Translations under genes and position numbers: made by a program
Part shown: positions 52,666-61,843 of the stretch, piece by piece
Numbering within the stretch: position 1 is the stretch's first letter
Layout of the letters: the number at the start of each line of letters is the position of its first letter
Assembly (NCBI RefSeq): GCF_900167475.1
Contig: NZ_LT796768.1
Location: 2,914,001 to 2,978,000, forward strand
DNA from: Aeromicrobium choanae
GTDB lineage: Bacteria; Actinomycetota; Actinomycetes; Propionibacteriales; Nocardioidaceae
Reading direction: 5' to 3'
Length of the DNA: 64,000 nucleotides
Notes under the pieces: model-generated
Seen by the model: only the letters and a program-made list of their open reading frames with translations
Databases searched by the model: none
What the model was told of the DNA's origin: nothing

Positions 52666-53219
52666 GACGTCCCCTCGATGAGCTGATGAGCGAGCGCCCG
52701 GACGGCGGCGCGGTCGGAGTCCGACAGGGGGAGGCCGTTGCCGGCGGCGTTGAACCACATGCCGTCGGCGATGAGCCGGACACCGTGGAGCCGGGCTCGT
52801 CGCGTGGCGGGGAGGCTGTCGGGGACGGCCACCCACGGGCTGATGCGTTCGTTCCACCGGCTGGTGAGCGTGTCCCGCAGGCGCGGGTCGGCGAACATGA
52901 CGAGGTCGCCGGAGTCGAAGCGCCCCTCGCACACCCAGTCGAGGTAGGCGATGAGCCGCTCGGTGGCGGACGGGGCCGTCGGGTCCGCGCCCAGCCTGTC
53001 CTGGAGGTCACGCTCGTAGCCGTCCATCAGATGGTCGACGACGGCCGTCATCAGCGCCTCCTTCGTGGGGAAGTGGTACATCAGTCCGGGCTTGGTGATC
53101 CCCGTGGCGCGCGCGGCGGACTCCAGTGAGATCGCCGCACCGGTCCTGGCCAGCTCGAGCGTGCTCTCGAGGATGTCGTCACGGAGCGAGGGCCGATGGG
53201 CGGCAGCGGGTGGGCTCAT
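52662..53219 (-). CDS. TetR-family repressor of the SMR operon
   Basis: This 185-residue regulator has the N-terminal HTH SLESAARATGITKPGLMYHFPTKEALMTAVVDH (about residues 32-64). It has a helical ligand-binding C domain with RLIADGMWFNAAGNGLPLSD. It heads the operon TetR-SMR-SMR. ATG 53219 is 7 bases after TAAAGT. A 22-bp palindrome (53228-53249) covers the spacer between TTGCTT and that hexamer, so it is very probably its own operator. Confidence 0.9.
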   Translation of the reverse strand: MSPPAAAHRPSLRDDILESTLELARTGAAISLESAARATGITKPGLMYHFPTKEALMTAVVDHLMDGYERDLQDRLGADPTAPSATERLIAYLDWVCEGRFDSGDLVMFADPRLRDTLTSRWNERISPWVAVPDSLPATRRARLHGVRLIADGMWFNAAGNGLPLSDSDRAAVRALAHQLIEGTS

Positions 53220-53226
53220 GACACTT

Positions 53227-53256
53227 ACTTTACCAACCGGACGGTAAAGAAAGCAA
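53227..53256 (-). promoter_or_regulatory. Promoter and TetR operator of the SMR operon
   Basis: On the minus strand TTGCTT (53251-53256) and TAAAGT (53227-53232) are spaced by 18 bases. The palindrome CTTTACC-N8-GGTAAAG (53228-53249) fills the spacer and overlaps the -10. The start codon follows 7 bases after the -10, so the message would be leaderless. Confidence 0.8.
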
Positions 53257-53344
53257 GGATCACGGATGGTCTGCGGAGCAGCTGTGTCGCACCTGCCAGC
53301 AGACCAGGGGTTGCACCTCGGCGGGACCGGCGGACGATGGGGCC

Positions 53345-54520
53345 ATGGAGCGACTCGTGATCGTCGGAGCAGGACTGGCAGCCGCGAAGGCGGTCGAACG
53401 ACTGCGTGAGGAGGGCTACGAGGGTTCGGTGACCGTCGTGGGGGCCGAGGACAGGGCCCCGTACGAGCGGCCGCCGTTGTCGAATGACCTGCTGCTGGGC
53501 AAGGACACCGACCCGACCGTGCTCGGCGAGTCCTGGTGGACGGAGAACGACGTGCGCCTGCTGACCGGGGCGCGGGCGGCCGAGCTGGACCGCGGGAACG
53601 GGCGGGTGCGCCTGGAGTCGGGGGAGTGGCTCGACTACGACCTCGTCGTGCTGGCCACCGGCGCCGAGCCGCGCGTCCCCGACCTGCCCGGTGCCGACCG
53701 GGCGCTCTACCTGCGCACCCTCGAGGACAAGGACCGGGTGCTGGAGGCGATCGGCGCCGGCGGTCGCCTCGTGATCGTCGGCGCCGGCTGGATCGGACTC
53801 GAGGTCGCCGCCGCGGCGCGCAGCCACGACGTCGAGGTGACCGTGCTCGAGCGCGACGACCTGCCACTGCAGAAGGTGCTGGGCGACGAGCTGGCCACCC
53901 ATCTGGCGGAGCTGCACCGCTCGCACGGTGTCGACCTGCGGACCGGCGTCACGGTGGAGGAGGTGCTCGTCGGCGCCGAAGGTCCGGTCGGCGTGCGCAC
54001 GGCGGACGAGACGATCGACGCCGATCACGTGCTGGTGGCGATCGGAGCGGTGCCGTCGGTGGCGCTGGCCGAGGCCGCCGGGCTCGAGGTGGACGACGGG
54101 ATCGTGGTCGACGAGTGGTTCCAGACCCAGGACGAGCACGTCCTGGCGATCGGCGACGTGGCCAACGCGTGGAACGTCACCCTGCAGGACCGGTTGCGGG
54201 TCGAGCACTGGGACAACGCGATCCGCCAGGGACGGGCCGTCGCCGACGTGCTCCTGGGTCGCGACACGGTGCACGACTGGCTGCCCTACTTCTACACCGA
54301 CCAGTTCGAGTTCTCGATGGAGTACGTGGGCCGCCCGGGATCGCAGGACGCGGTGGAGATTCGGGGCGACCTGGCGGCCAACGAGTTCATCGCCTACTGG
54401 CTCGACGCCGAGTCCCGCGTGACCGCGGGCATGAACGTGGGGATCTGGGACGTCAACGAGACGCTGCGCCAGCTGGTGGGCACGACGGTGGACCGCTCGG
54501 AGCTGGGCGACCTGCGCTGA
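53345..54520 (+). CDS. FAD-dependent ferredoxin/rubredoxin reductase-like oxidoreductase
   Basis: This 391-residue flavoprotein has the FAD dinucleotide-binding GAGLAAAKAVERLRE at the N terminus. YERPPLSNDLLLG is typical of ferredoxin reductases. LATGAEPRVPDLPG and the NAD-binding GAGWIGLEVAAAARSHDVEV follow, and LAIGDVAN is the second FAD motif. A C-terminal reductase domain (ENAxxQG-like block HWDNAIRQGRAVADVLLG) completes the fold. It reduces a ferredoxin or rubredoxin with NAD(P)H, but no ferredoxin or P450 gene is near. GACGAT lies 6 bases before the ATG. Confidence 0.88.
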   Translation: MERLVIVGAGLAAAKAVERLREEGYEGSVTVVGAEDRAPYERPPLSNDLLLGKDTDPTVLGESWWTENDVRLLTGARAAELDRGNGRVRLESGEWLDYDLVVLATGAEPRVPDLPGADRALYLRTLEDKDRVLEAIGAGGRLVIVGAGWIGLEVAAAARSHDVEVTVLERDDLPLQKVLGDELATHLAELHRSHGVDLRTGVTVEEVLVGAEGPVGVRTADETIDADHVLVAIGAVPSVALAEAAGLEVDDGIVVDEWFQTQDEHVLAIGDVANAWNVTLQDRLRVEHWDNAIRQGRAVADVLLGRDTVHDWLPYFYTDQFEFSMEYVGRPGSQDAVEIRGDLAANEFIAYWLDAESRVTAGMNVGIWDVNETLRQLVGTTVDRSELGDLR

Positions 54521-54567
54521 GTTCCGGTGAGACCCTTCGACCGCACGTGACTGAAAGCACAGGGCGC

Positions 54568-54589
54568 AACCCCGCGTTACAGGGGTTTT
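54568..54589 (+). terminator. Short terminator-like hairpin
   Basis: AACCCC (54568-54573) pairs with GGGGTT (54582-54587), followed by TTG. It lies 47 bases after the reductase stop and upstream of the GTGCA repeats. Confidence 0.5.
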
Positions 54590-54595
54590 GCAGTG

Positions 54596-54634
54596 GTGCA
54601 TCCAGTGCACGAGTGCATAGAATGCACTTGTGCA
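54596..54634. promoter_or_regulatory. GTGCA/TGCAC operator array and leaderless promoter of the TetR-MFS pair
   Basis: GTGCA-N5-TGCAC (54596-54610), AGTGCAT-AGA-ATGCACT (54612-54628) and TGCAC-TT-GTGCA (54623-54634) overlap in a row. The -10 TAGAAT (54618-54623) lies within the second palindrome and ends 6 bases before the GTG at 54630, which is inside the third. Confidence 0.7.
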
Positions 54635-55256
54635 ATCAGTAGTCGTGAGCCCTCTCGTGGCCGAACGCCAGCGTCAGACCTGGACGGCGATCCACCACGC
54701 TGCTGCGTCGGCCGCCCTCGAGTCGGGCCCCGACGCGGTGACCGTCGCGCAGATCGCCGCCGAGGCGGGGATCTCGCCCCGGACGTTCTTCAACTACTTC
54801 GAGACCAAGGAGGACGCCATCATCGGCGTCCGTCCGCCGTCGGTCAGCGACGAGACGCTGAGGGCGTTCCGGGACAACACGGGCATGACACCCGTCCTGC
54901 GCGTCAGTCACCTCGTGGCAGACGTCGCCGCCAGCACGATCGGCCCGGGCGTCGACCTCGTGCAGCGCCGCCGGCTGGCCGTCGCGTATCCGCGCCTGCG
55001 CACCCGGCTCACGCAGGTCTTCACCGACAGCCGCAAGCACGTCGCGTCGCGTCTCGTCGAGGACGTCGAGACGCCCTGGCTCGGCATCGAGAGCCTGCCG
55101 ACCGACCTGCACCAGGCCCGCGCCCTGATCCTGCTCGCCGGGGCCGTCGTCACGCTCGCGTGGACGACCGACCCCGACCACTTCAACACGCACCGCGCCG
55201 CCGCCCTCGAGACGGCCATCGACACCTTCCGGAAGGTCACCTCCACCACGCTATGA
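54630..55256 (+). CDS. TetR-family regulator of the downstream MFS exporter
   Basis: This 208-residue regulator has HTH AVTVAQIAAEAGISPRTFFNYFETKEDAI at about residues 35-63 and a helical C domain. GTG 54630 is supported by TAGAAT 6 bases upstream and by GTGCA palindromes over the start, the probable operator. The stop overlaps the MFS start (ATGA), so regulator and pump are one transcript. The ligand is unknown, presumably a pump substrate. Confidence 0.88.
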   Translation: MQSVVVSPLVAERQRQTWTAIHHAAASAALESGPDAVTVAQIAAEAGISPRTFFNYFETKEDAIIGVRPPSVSDETLRAFRDNTGMTPVLRVSHLVADVAASTIGPGVDLVQRRRLAVAYPRLRTRLTQVFTDSRKHVASRLVEDVETPWLGIESLPTDLHQARALILLAGAVVTLAWTTDPDHFNTHRAAALETAIDTFRKVTSTTL

Positions 55257-56824
55257 GCACCACCATCACCGATCCCCACCAGAAGCGGACCGTCCGTCTC
55301 GTCTTCGCCGCGCTCATGCTCGTGATGCTGCTGGCATCGCTGAGCCAGACCGTCCTGTCGACCGCCCTGCCGACGATCGTCGGCTCGCTCGACGGTGCCG
55401 ACCACATCGCCTGGGTCATGACCGCCTACCTGCTGGGCATGACGGTCACCATGCCGATCTACGGCCGCCTCGGCGACCGGCTCGGCCGCAAGCCCATGCT
55501 GCTGCTCGCGATCGTGCTGTTCACGATCGGCTCCCTCGTCGGCGCGCTCGCCCAGGACATGACCGTCCTGATCGCCGGCCGTGCGGTGCAGGGCCTGGGC
55601 GGCGGCGGCCTCATGGTGCTGTCGCAGGCCGCCATCGCCGACGTCGTGCCCGCGCGTGACCGCGGCAAGTACATGGGCATCCTCGGCGCCGTGTTCGGGC
55701 TGTCCTCCGTCGCCGGCCCGCTGCTCGGCGGCTGGTTCACCGAGGGTCCCGGCTGGCGCTGGACTTTCTGGATCAACGTGCCGCTGGGCGTGCTGGCGTT
55801 CGCCGCGGTCGTGATGCTGCTGCAGAAGCCCGCCGTCGAGCGCGCCCGCACCCGCGTCGACTACCTGGGCATGGCGCTGCTGGCCATCGCCACGAGCGCC
55901 CTGATCCTCGGAGCGACGTGGGGCGGACACCAGTACGACTGGAACAGCCCGCAGATCATCGGCCTGGCCGTGACCACCGTCGTCGCCGCGATCGCCTTCG
56001 TGTTCGCCGAGCGCCGCGCCGAGGAGCCGGTCATGCCGCTGGCGCTGTTCCGCGACCGCAACTTCAACCTCACCACCGTCGGCGTCATCATCCTGGGTGT
56101 CGCGATGTTCGGCTCGCTGTCCTACCTCCCGACGTACCTGCAGATGTCGGTGGGCGTCGACGCCACGCACGCCGGTCTCATGATGATCCCGATGATGGGC
56201 GGCATGCTCGTCACGTCGATCACGGTCGGCCAGGCCGTGAGCCGCACGGGCCGCTACCGCTGGTACCCGATCGCGGGAGCGCTCGTCACCGGCCTGGGCC
56301 TGTTCCTGCTCTCGACGATCGACATCGGCGACTCCCGCTGGGTGATCGAGGGCTCGCTGCTGGTGCTCGGCATCGGCATCGGCCTGGGCATGCAGGTCCT
56401 GACGCTGATCGTGCAGAACTCGTTCTCGCACCGGATCGTCGGCACGGCGACCGCCGCGAACAACTTCTTCCGCCAGGTCGGTGGCACCCTCGGTGCCGCG
56501 GCGGTCGGCTCGATCTTCACGTCGCGCCTGACGGACTCGCTCAGTACGAGGCTGCCGGCGGCCGGTGGCGGATCGTCCTCGCTGACGCCCGACTCCGTCT
56601 CCCAGCTCCCGCAGGAGATCCACGACATCGTGGTGGGCGCCTACAACGAGGCGCTCATGCCGATCTTCCTGTGGCTCGCGCCGCTGACCCTGGTGTCGGC
56701 CGTAGTGCTGTGGTTCGTGCACGAGAAGCCGCTGCGCCACACGATCGAGGCGAGCAAGAAGGACGAGTCGATCGGCGAGCAGGCTCTCGATGCCGCCGAG
56801 GCGATGACCGGCGCCGAGCGCTGA
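55253..56824 (+). CDS. DHA2-family (EmrB/QacA) 14-helix MFS drug exporter
   Basis: This 523-residue exporter shows motif A GRLGDRLGRKPMLLLA, motif D1-like SQTVLSTALPTIVGSL in helix 1 and motif C in GLSSVAGPLLGGWFTEG. About 14 helices are predicted, with the extra pair near residues 200-240. LTLIVQNSFSHRIVGTATAANNFFRQVGGTLGAA is a typical DHA2 C-half block. The start overlaps the TetR stop. It ends 1 base from the convergent recD stop. Drug:H+ antiport is the family role. Confidence 0.9.
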   Translation: MSTTITDPHQKRTVRLVFAALMLVMLLASLSQTVLSTALPTIVGSLDGADHIAWVMTAYLLGMTVTMPIYGRLGDRLGRKPMLLLAIVLFTIGSLVGALAQDMTVLIAGRAVQGLGGGGLMVLSQAAIADVVPARDRGKYMGILGAVFGLSSVAGPLLGGWFTEGPGWRWTFWINVPLGVLAFAAVVMLLQKPAVERARTRVDYLGMALLAIATSALILGATWGGHQYDWNSPQIIGLAVTTVVAAIAFVFAERRAEEPVMPLALFRDRNFNLTTVGVIILGVAMFGSLSYLPTYLQMSVGVDATHAGLMMIPMMGGMLVTSITVGQAVSRTGRYRWYPIAGALVTGLGLFLLSTIDIGDSRWVIEGSLLVLGIGIGLGMQVLTLIVQNSFSHRIVGTATAANNFFRQVGGTLGAAAVGSIFTSRLTDSLSTRLPAAGGGSSSLTPDSVSQLPQEIHDIVVGAYNEALMPIFLWLAPLTLVSAVVLWFVHEKPLRHTIEASKKDESIGEQALDAAEAMTGAER

Positions 56825-56825
56825 C

Positions 56826-58517
56826 TCAGCGCACCGCCGCACGGGCGGCGAGTCGCTCCGCGATCCCACTGGATCGGGCGACTCGCCGCCCGATCGCCGT
56901 CCGGATGTCCTCGGGCGTGCCGATCACGGTCACCCCGGTGACGGCTCGGGTGATGGCGGTGTAGAGCAGCTCGCGCGTCATGGCGCGCGACTCGGCTCCC
57001 GGCAGCAGCACGGTGACGTGGTCGAACTCGCTGCCCTGGCTGCGGTGGATCGTCATTGCGTAGCCGGTCTGCACGTCGGGCAGGCGCGAGGTGGCCAGCT
57101 CGCGCACCGGGTCGCCGTCGAGCGCCACCAGGACGTGCTCGTCGCGTGCCACCACCACGCCCGCGTCGCCGTTGAACACCGCGAGCGGGGCGTCGTTGCG
57201 GGTGACCAGCACCGGACGGCCGGGGTACCACTCGTCGTAGCCCACGTCGGGCCGCAGCCAGGCGGTGACGTGGTCGTTCCAGGTGGTGGCTCCGTGCGGG
57301 CCGTCGCGGTGCGCGCACAGCAGCCGGTGGCGGGCCAGCCGGGCGAGGGCCGTGGCCTCGTCGCCCGACCGTCCCGCGGCGACGAGGTCGCGGGCCAGCG
57401 GCAGCAGGGTGGACTCCAGCTCGGCGTGGGCGCGGGCGGGATCGACGAGCCGGATCGACGGCTCACCGGCCGTGAGGAGGTCGACGGCGGTGTCGGCGTC
57501 GCCGTCGCGGACCGCGGCGGCCAGCCGGCCGATGCCCGCCCCGAAGCGGTGGCTGCGCGTGAGCCGGACGACGTGCTCAGAGGACCAGCCGGCCACGACG
57601 TCGTGCAGCACCGCGCCCGCCTCGACCGAGGCCAGCTGGTCGGCGTCGCCGACCAGGATCAGGCGGGTGTCCGGGCGCAGGGCCTCCAGCAGCCGGGCCA
57701 CGTGCTCCAGGGACGCCATCGAGGTCTCGTCGACCACGACCACGTCGTGGGGCAGCCGCCGGTTGCGGTCGTGGCGGAACCGCGTGTGGTTGTCGTGGCG
57801 CCAGCCGAGGAGGCGGTGCATCGTGGACGAGGGCAGGCCGGTGAGCCACGCGCGTTCGTCGTCGGTGAGGGCGAGGCGCGCGGCCGTGGCGACCACCGCC
57901 TCGCGCATGCGCGCGGCCGCCTTGCCGGTGGGTGCCGTGAGCGCCACGCGCAGCGGTCGGCCCAGCGTGGCGAGCGACTGGGCCTGCAGGATCGCCAGCA
58001 CGCCGGCGACCGTGGTGGTCTTGCCGGTGCCGGGCCCGCCCGTGAGCACGATCGTGGCCACGCGGGCCGCGCGCTCGGCGGCCGCCCGCTGGTCGAGGTG
58101 CTCGTCTCCCGGGAAGAGGCGGTCGAGATCGGCGGTGAGCCGCTGCTCGTCGAGCGCCGGGGGCGTCGTGGCGGCCCGGGCCGCGAGGTCGTCGCACAGC
58201 GCGACCTCGAGCTCGCGGTAGCGGTCGAGGTAGAGCAGGTCGTGCTCGGCGACGAGCACCCGTCCGAGCCCGCTCGCGCGAACGGCCTCCAGCCACGCCT
58301 CGGCATCGGGCCAGGCGAGGCCGGGGACCTCGGGATCCTGGCGCGGGTCGAAGCAGGTGGAGCCGTGGCGGACGGCGCGCAGCGCGAACGCCAGGGCGAG
58401 CAACGGCAGGGGAGCGGACTCACCGGTGATCCGTCCGAGTCGTGCGGTCATCAGCGCGTCGCCCGGGGTGAGGACCTCGGCGGCGACGAAGTCGTCGATC
58501 GTGGCGTGCGGGGTCAT
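56826..58517 (-). CDS. recD: RecBCD exonuclease V, alpha subunit
   Basis: This 563-residue SF1B 5'-3' helicase has Walker A VLTGGPGTGKTTTVAG, Walker B VVVVDETSMASLEHV and motif III GDADQLASVEAGAVLHD. The C-terminal 2B/SH3 region includes GYAMTIHRSQGSEFDHVTVLLP and ELLYTAITRAV. ATG 58517 overlaps the recB stop (ATGA). The length is close to normal RecD. It is the last gene of a recC-recB-recD operon. Confidence 0.95.
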   Translation of the reverse strand: MTPHATIDDFVAAEVLTPGDALMTARLGRITGESAPLPLLALAFALRAVRHGSTCFDPRQDPEVPGLAWPDAEAWLEAVRASGLGRVLVAEHDLLYLDRYRELEVALCDDLAARAATTPPALDEQRLTADLDRLFPGDEHLDQRAAAERAARVATIVLTGGPGTGKTTTVAGVLAILQAQSLATLGRPLRVALTAPTGKAAARMREAVVATAARLALTDDERAWLTGLPSSTMHRLLGWRHDNHTRFRHDRNRRLPHDVVVVDETSMASLEHVARLLEALRPDTRLILVGDADQLASVEAGAVLHDVVAGWSSEHVVRLTRSHRFGAGIGRLAAAVRDGDADTAVDLLTAGEPSIRLVDPARAHAELESTLLPLARDLVAAGRSGDEATALARLARHRLLCAHRDGPHGATTWNDHVTAWLRPDVGYDEWYPGRPVLVTRNDAPLAVFNGDAGVVVARDEHVLVALDGDPVRELATSRLPDVQTGYAMTIHRSQGSEFDHVTVLLPGAESRAMTRELLYTAITRAVTGVTVIGTPEDIRTAIGRRVARSSGIAERLAARAAVR

Positions 58518-61500
58518 CGGAGGGCCTCCGGCCGGGTGCCGTCGAGCAGGTCGGACAGGGCGATCACCAGCGCGGTGGGCGGCTGCCACGAGAACACCCC
58601 GTACGGAACGACCTCGTGCCGTGGGGCGTCAGGCCCGACCATGCCGCGCACGTAGAGATAGAGGACGCCGCCGAGGTGCTCCTGCGGCGCGTACCCACGC
58701 ACGCGCCACCGCAGGAACCGGTGCAGCACGACGGCGTACAGCAGCGCCTGCAGCGGGTAGGTGCCCGAGTTCATCGCGGTGGCGAGAGCGTCGGGCCGGT
58801 AGCCGCCGATCGTGAGCGGCGCGTCGGGTGCGCCGAGCCAGTTGGTCTTGTGGTCGACCACGAGGAAGCGGCCCGACGGCAGCCGCAGCGCGAGGTCGAT
58901 GGAGCCGGTGAGGTAGCCGCGCAGCGACTGCTCGGCCAGCGCCGGCGAGCGGAGGCGATCGGCGAACGGCCGGATCGGGTCACCAGCGGGAAGGTGCTGC
59001 TCGAGCAGGTCGGCCAGGTCGGCGAGCCGGCCCATCGTGGCGCCGGGGTGGTCGCCGCCGCCCATCGGGATCTCGAAGTCGAGCTCCTTGAACTGGCGTT
59101 CGGCCAGCACGGTGGCCAGGTCGAGATCGTCGGCGAGCGGGCCCAGCGGCGTCGTGAGGATGGCCTCGAACGCTGCCACGGCGACATCGACGTCGAGTTC
59201 GACCGGCCAGAGCGCCAGCTGCTCGCGGACCCGGAGCTCGAGCTCGGCGCGCCGGTCGGGGGCCGTCACGTCGACCTCCTCCAGCACCGCGTGCACGAGG
59301 CTGCCGAACGTGGCGCCCTTGGGCAGTTCGGACATCGGCGAGAGCCGCTCGTCGCGTCCGACGTCCGCCACGACGAGGGTCTCGGACTCGTCGGTGGTGC
59401 CCTCGGCGTCGGGCTCGCTGCCCACGTGCGGCGTGGACTCCTGCTCCGCGCGGATGAGCCCGGAGTAGGACGTGCGTCGCCACGCGAGGTCGAGGGCGCG
59501 GTCGAAGGTGCGCACTCCGAGATCGGCGGTCTCGGCGGGCGGCGGTGGCACGGGACTCGAGCGCTCGGTGACGCGCTCGAGCACGGGGCCACCCCGCTCG
59601 CTCCAGCCGCGCAGCACCGACCACGCGGTCGGGTCGTCGGGGGTCGTGACCTCGTCGGGGACCTCCGGGCGGGCCGGGTCGGGCCGGAAGAGCAGGCGGT
59701 GCAGGCCGGAGTTGCGGGCGTCGCGCGTGGGCGCCCACCACGCGACGAGCTGCGACTTCGCGCGGGTCATCGCCACGTACGCGAGTCGCAGCACCTCGCC
59801 CGCGTCCTCCGCCTGGGCGGCACGCGAGTGGGCGGCGAAGTCGGGGTGACCCGGCCCGCCGACGTCGAGGAACCGGCTGCCGGAGGCGTCGTGGAAGCGC
59901 GGGCGCTCGTCGCGGTCGGGCCGCCACCGGTTGAACAGGAACGGCAGGTGGACGATCGGGAACTCGAGGCCCTTGCTGGCGTGGATCGTGAGCACCTGGA
60001 CGGCCTTCGCGTCGCTGTCGAGGCGCCGGGTGAGCTCGGGCGACTCGCCGGCCTCGGTGCGCCGGCGCCGCAGCCACTGGACGAGTCCGGACAGGCCGAG
60101 CCGCTCGCGCAGGGCCACCTCGTGGAGCAGGTGGGCCACGTGGCGCAGGTCGGTCATCCGGCGATAGCCGTCGGGTCGGGCCAGGATGCGCGCGGAGAAC
60201 ACCTCGTCGGTGAGGGACTCCACCACCGCGGCCACGCCGCGGGTGCCCAGCAGGTCGGCGAGGTCGCGCACCCGGGTGGCGATCGCGTCGGTGAGACGGT
60301 CGCCGCCCGCGACGAGGCTGGAGGCGTCGTGACCGAGCAGGTCGGTGAGGGCGGCCGCGCGGACGAGGCCGGACCGTTGCGGGGACTCCATCGCCTCGAG
60401 GAGCGTGAGCCAGTCGTCGGCGGCCTGGCTGACCAGGACGTTGCTGCCGCCGCCGAGGACGGCGGGGATGCCGTGCCGGGCGAACGTGCGCCGGACGAGG
60501 TCGGCCTCGACGCCCGTGGCGACCAGGACCGCGATGTCGCCCGCGGCCACCGACCTGACCTCGGCGCCCGTGTCGTAGGCGGCGCCGGACGCCAGCGCCT
60601 CGGCGACGTCCACCGCGAGGTCCTCGACGATCCGCTGGCGCGCGAGGGCGACCGGCAGGTCCTGGGAGTCCTCGAAGTCCTCGCGGTCGAGGACGCGCAG
60701 CCGGAAGGCGGCCGGGTGCGGCAGGCCCGAGAGGCGGCTGCCCTCGTGCTGGGCCCGCACGGGCCGGACGGCGATGTCGGGATGCCCGAGCTGGGCCCCG
60801 GCGAAGGTGGCGCCGAGGGCGTCGACCAGCGGAGCGTCGCTGCGCCAGTTGATCGGCAGCGTGCGGCGCTCGGTGGCCGTGGCTGCCGCCCGCAGGTACG
60901 TCTGGACGTCACCGCCGCGGAAGGCGTAGATCGCCTGCTTCGGGTCGCCGATCAGCACGAGCGTGGCCACACCGCTGAACGCCCGGTCGAGCACGTTCCA
61001 CTGGACCGGGTCGGTGTCCTGGAACTCGTCGACCAGGACGACGCGCCAGCGGTTCCGCATCAGCGTGCGGGCGGGGGAGTCGGGGTCCTCGAGGACGCTC
61101 TCGAGCCGCCGGAGCAGGTCGTCGTAGTCGAGCAGGCCGAGCTCGCGCTTGCGCTGGTCGAGCCGGCGGCGCACGGCCCCGGCGAACCGCACCCGGACCC
61201 CGGCCGGCGAGTCGGGGTCGGCGTCGGCGGGCACGAGCGCCGCGTGCGGGTCGGCCACGACCGCATGGGCCAGCGTCCGGGCCTGGCCGTGCGAGAGTGC
61301 GGGGCCGTCCTCGTTCGCGTACTTGGCCACGTAGAGGTCGTCGACGATCTGGTCGACCAGCTCGGTGAGGTCGTCGGTCAGCTCGGCCGAGCCGTCGGAG
61401 TCGCCGGCGGTGCCGAGGCTGCGCAGCACCGTCTGGCAGAACTGGTGGGTGGTGGCGATCGTGGCGCCGTCGAAGTCGGCCAGCGCCGCGCGCAGCCGGG

Positions 61501-61843
61501 CCCGCCGGGCGACGAGCTCGGGCTCGGGCACGTCGACGAGGAGACGCAGGAGCGGGTCGTCGCCCGCGCGATGGGCGGCCGGGTCGCTGAGGGCGGCCTC
61601 GGCCGTGACCAGCTGGTCGCGCACGCGCTCGCGCATCTCGCGGCTGGCGGCACGACCGAAGGTGATCACCAGCAGCTCGGGCAGCGTGACGACGTCCTCG
61701 GCGACGTACCGCGCGACGAGCGCGCCGATGGTCCAGGTCTTGCCGGTGCCGGCGCTGGCCTCGAGCAGGGTGGTGCCCTGCGGCAGCGGGTCGGTGATGT
61801 CGAACGCGCTCAGCTCGGGCGCCGTCAGGGGCAGGTCACTCAC
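58514..61843 (-). CDS. recB: RecBCD exonuclease V, beta subunit
   Basis: This 1109-residue SF1A helicase-nuclease has Walker A LEASAGTGKTWTIG near residue 28, motif II VDEFQDTDPVQW, and QAIYAFRGGDVQTYL. Helicase motif V-like KAVQVLTIHASKGLEFPIV and AYVAMTRAKSQL follow. The C-terminal nuclease keeps its catalytic pattern: GSIDLALRL, VVDHKTNW and YPLQALLYAVVL with QxxxY. GTG 61843 overlaps the recC stop (GTGA). Together with RecC and RecD it resects double-strand breaks for recombination. Inteins or frameshifts are not seen. Confidence 0.95.
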   Translation of the reverse strand: MSDLPLTAPELSAFDITDPLPQGTTLLEASAGTGKTWTIGALVARYVAEDVVTLPELLVITFGRAASREMRERVRDQLVTAEAALSDPAAHRAGDDPLLRLLVDVPEPELVARRARLRAALADFDGATIATTHQFCQTVLRSLGTAGDSDGSAELTDDLTELVDQIVDDLYVAKYANEDGPALSHGQARTLAHAVVADPHAALVPADADPDSPAGVRVRFAGAVRRRLDQRKRELGLLDYDDLLRRLESVLEDPDSPARTLMRNRWRVVLVDEFQDTDPVQWNVLDRAFSGVATLVLIGDPKQAIYAFRGGDVQTYLRAAATATERRTLPINWRSDAPLVDALGATFAGAQLGHPDIAVRPVRAQHEGSRLSGLPHPAAFRLRVLDREDFEDSQDLPVALARQRIVEDLAVDVAEALASGAAYDTGAEVRSVAAGDIAVLVATGVEADLVRRTFARHGIPAVLGGGSNVLVSQAADDWLTLLEAMESPQRSGLVRAAALTDLLGHDASSLVAGGDRLTDAIATRVRDLADLLGTRGVAAVVESLTDEVFSARILARPDGYRRMTDLRHVAHLLHEVALRERLGLSGLVQWLRRRRTEAGESPELTRRLDSDAKAVQVLTIHASKGLEFPIVHLPFLFNRWRPDRDERPRFHDASGSRFLDVGGPGHPDFAAHSRAAQAEDAGEVLRLAYVAMTRAKSQLVAWWAPTRDARNSGLHRLLFRPDPARPEVPDEVTTPDDPTAWSVLRGWSERGGPVLERVTERSSPVPPPPAETADLGVRTFDRALDLAWRRTSYSGLIRAEQESTPHVGSEPDAEGTTDESETLVVADVGRDERLSPMSELPKGATFGSLVHAVLEEVDVTAPDRRAELELRVREQLALWPVELDVDVAVAAFEAILTTPLGPLADDLDLATVLAERQFKELDFEIPMGGGDHPGATMGRLADLADLLEQHLPAGDPIRPFADRLRSPALAEQSLRGYLTGSIDLALRLPSGRFLVVDHKTNWLGAPDAPLTIGGYRPDALATAMNSGTYPLQALLYAVVLHRFLRWRVRGYAPQEHLGGVLYLYVRGMVGPDAPRHEVVPYGVFSWQPPTALVIALSDLLDGTRPEALR

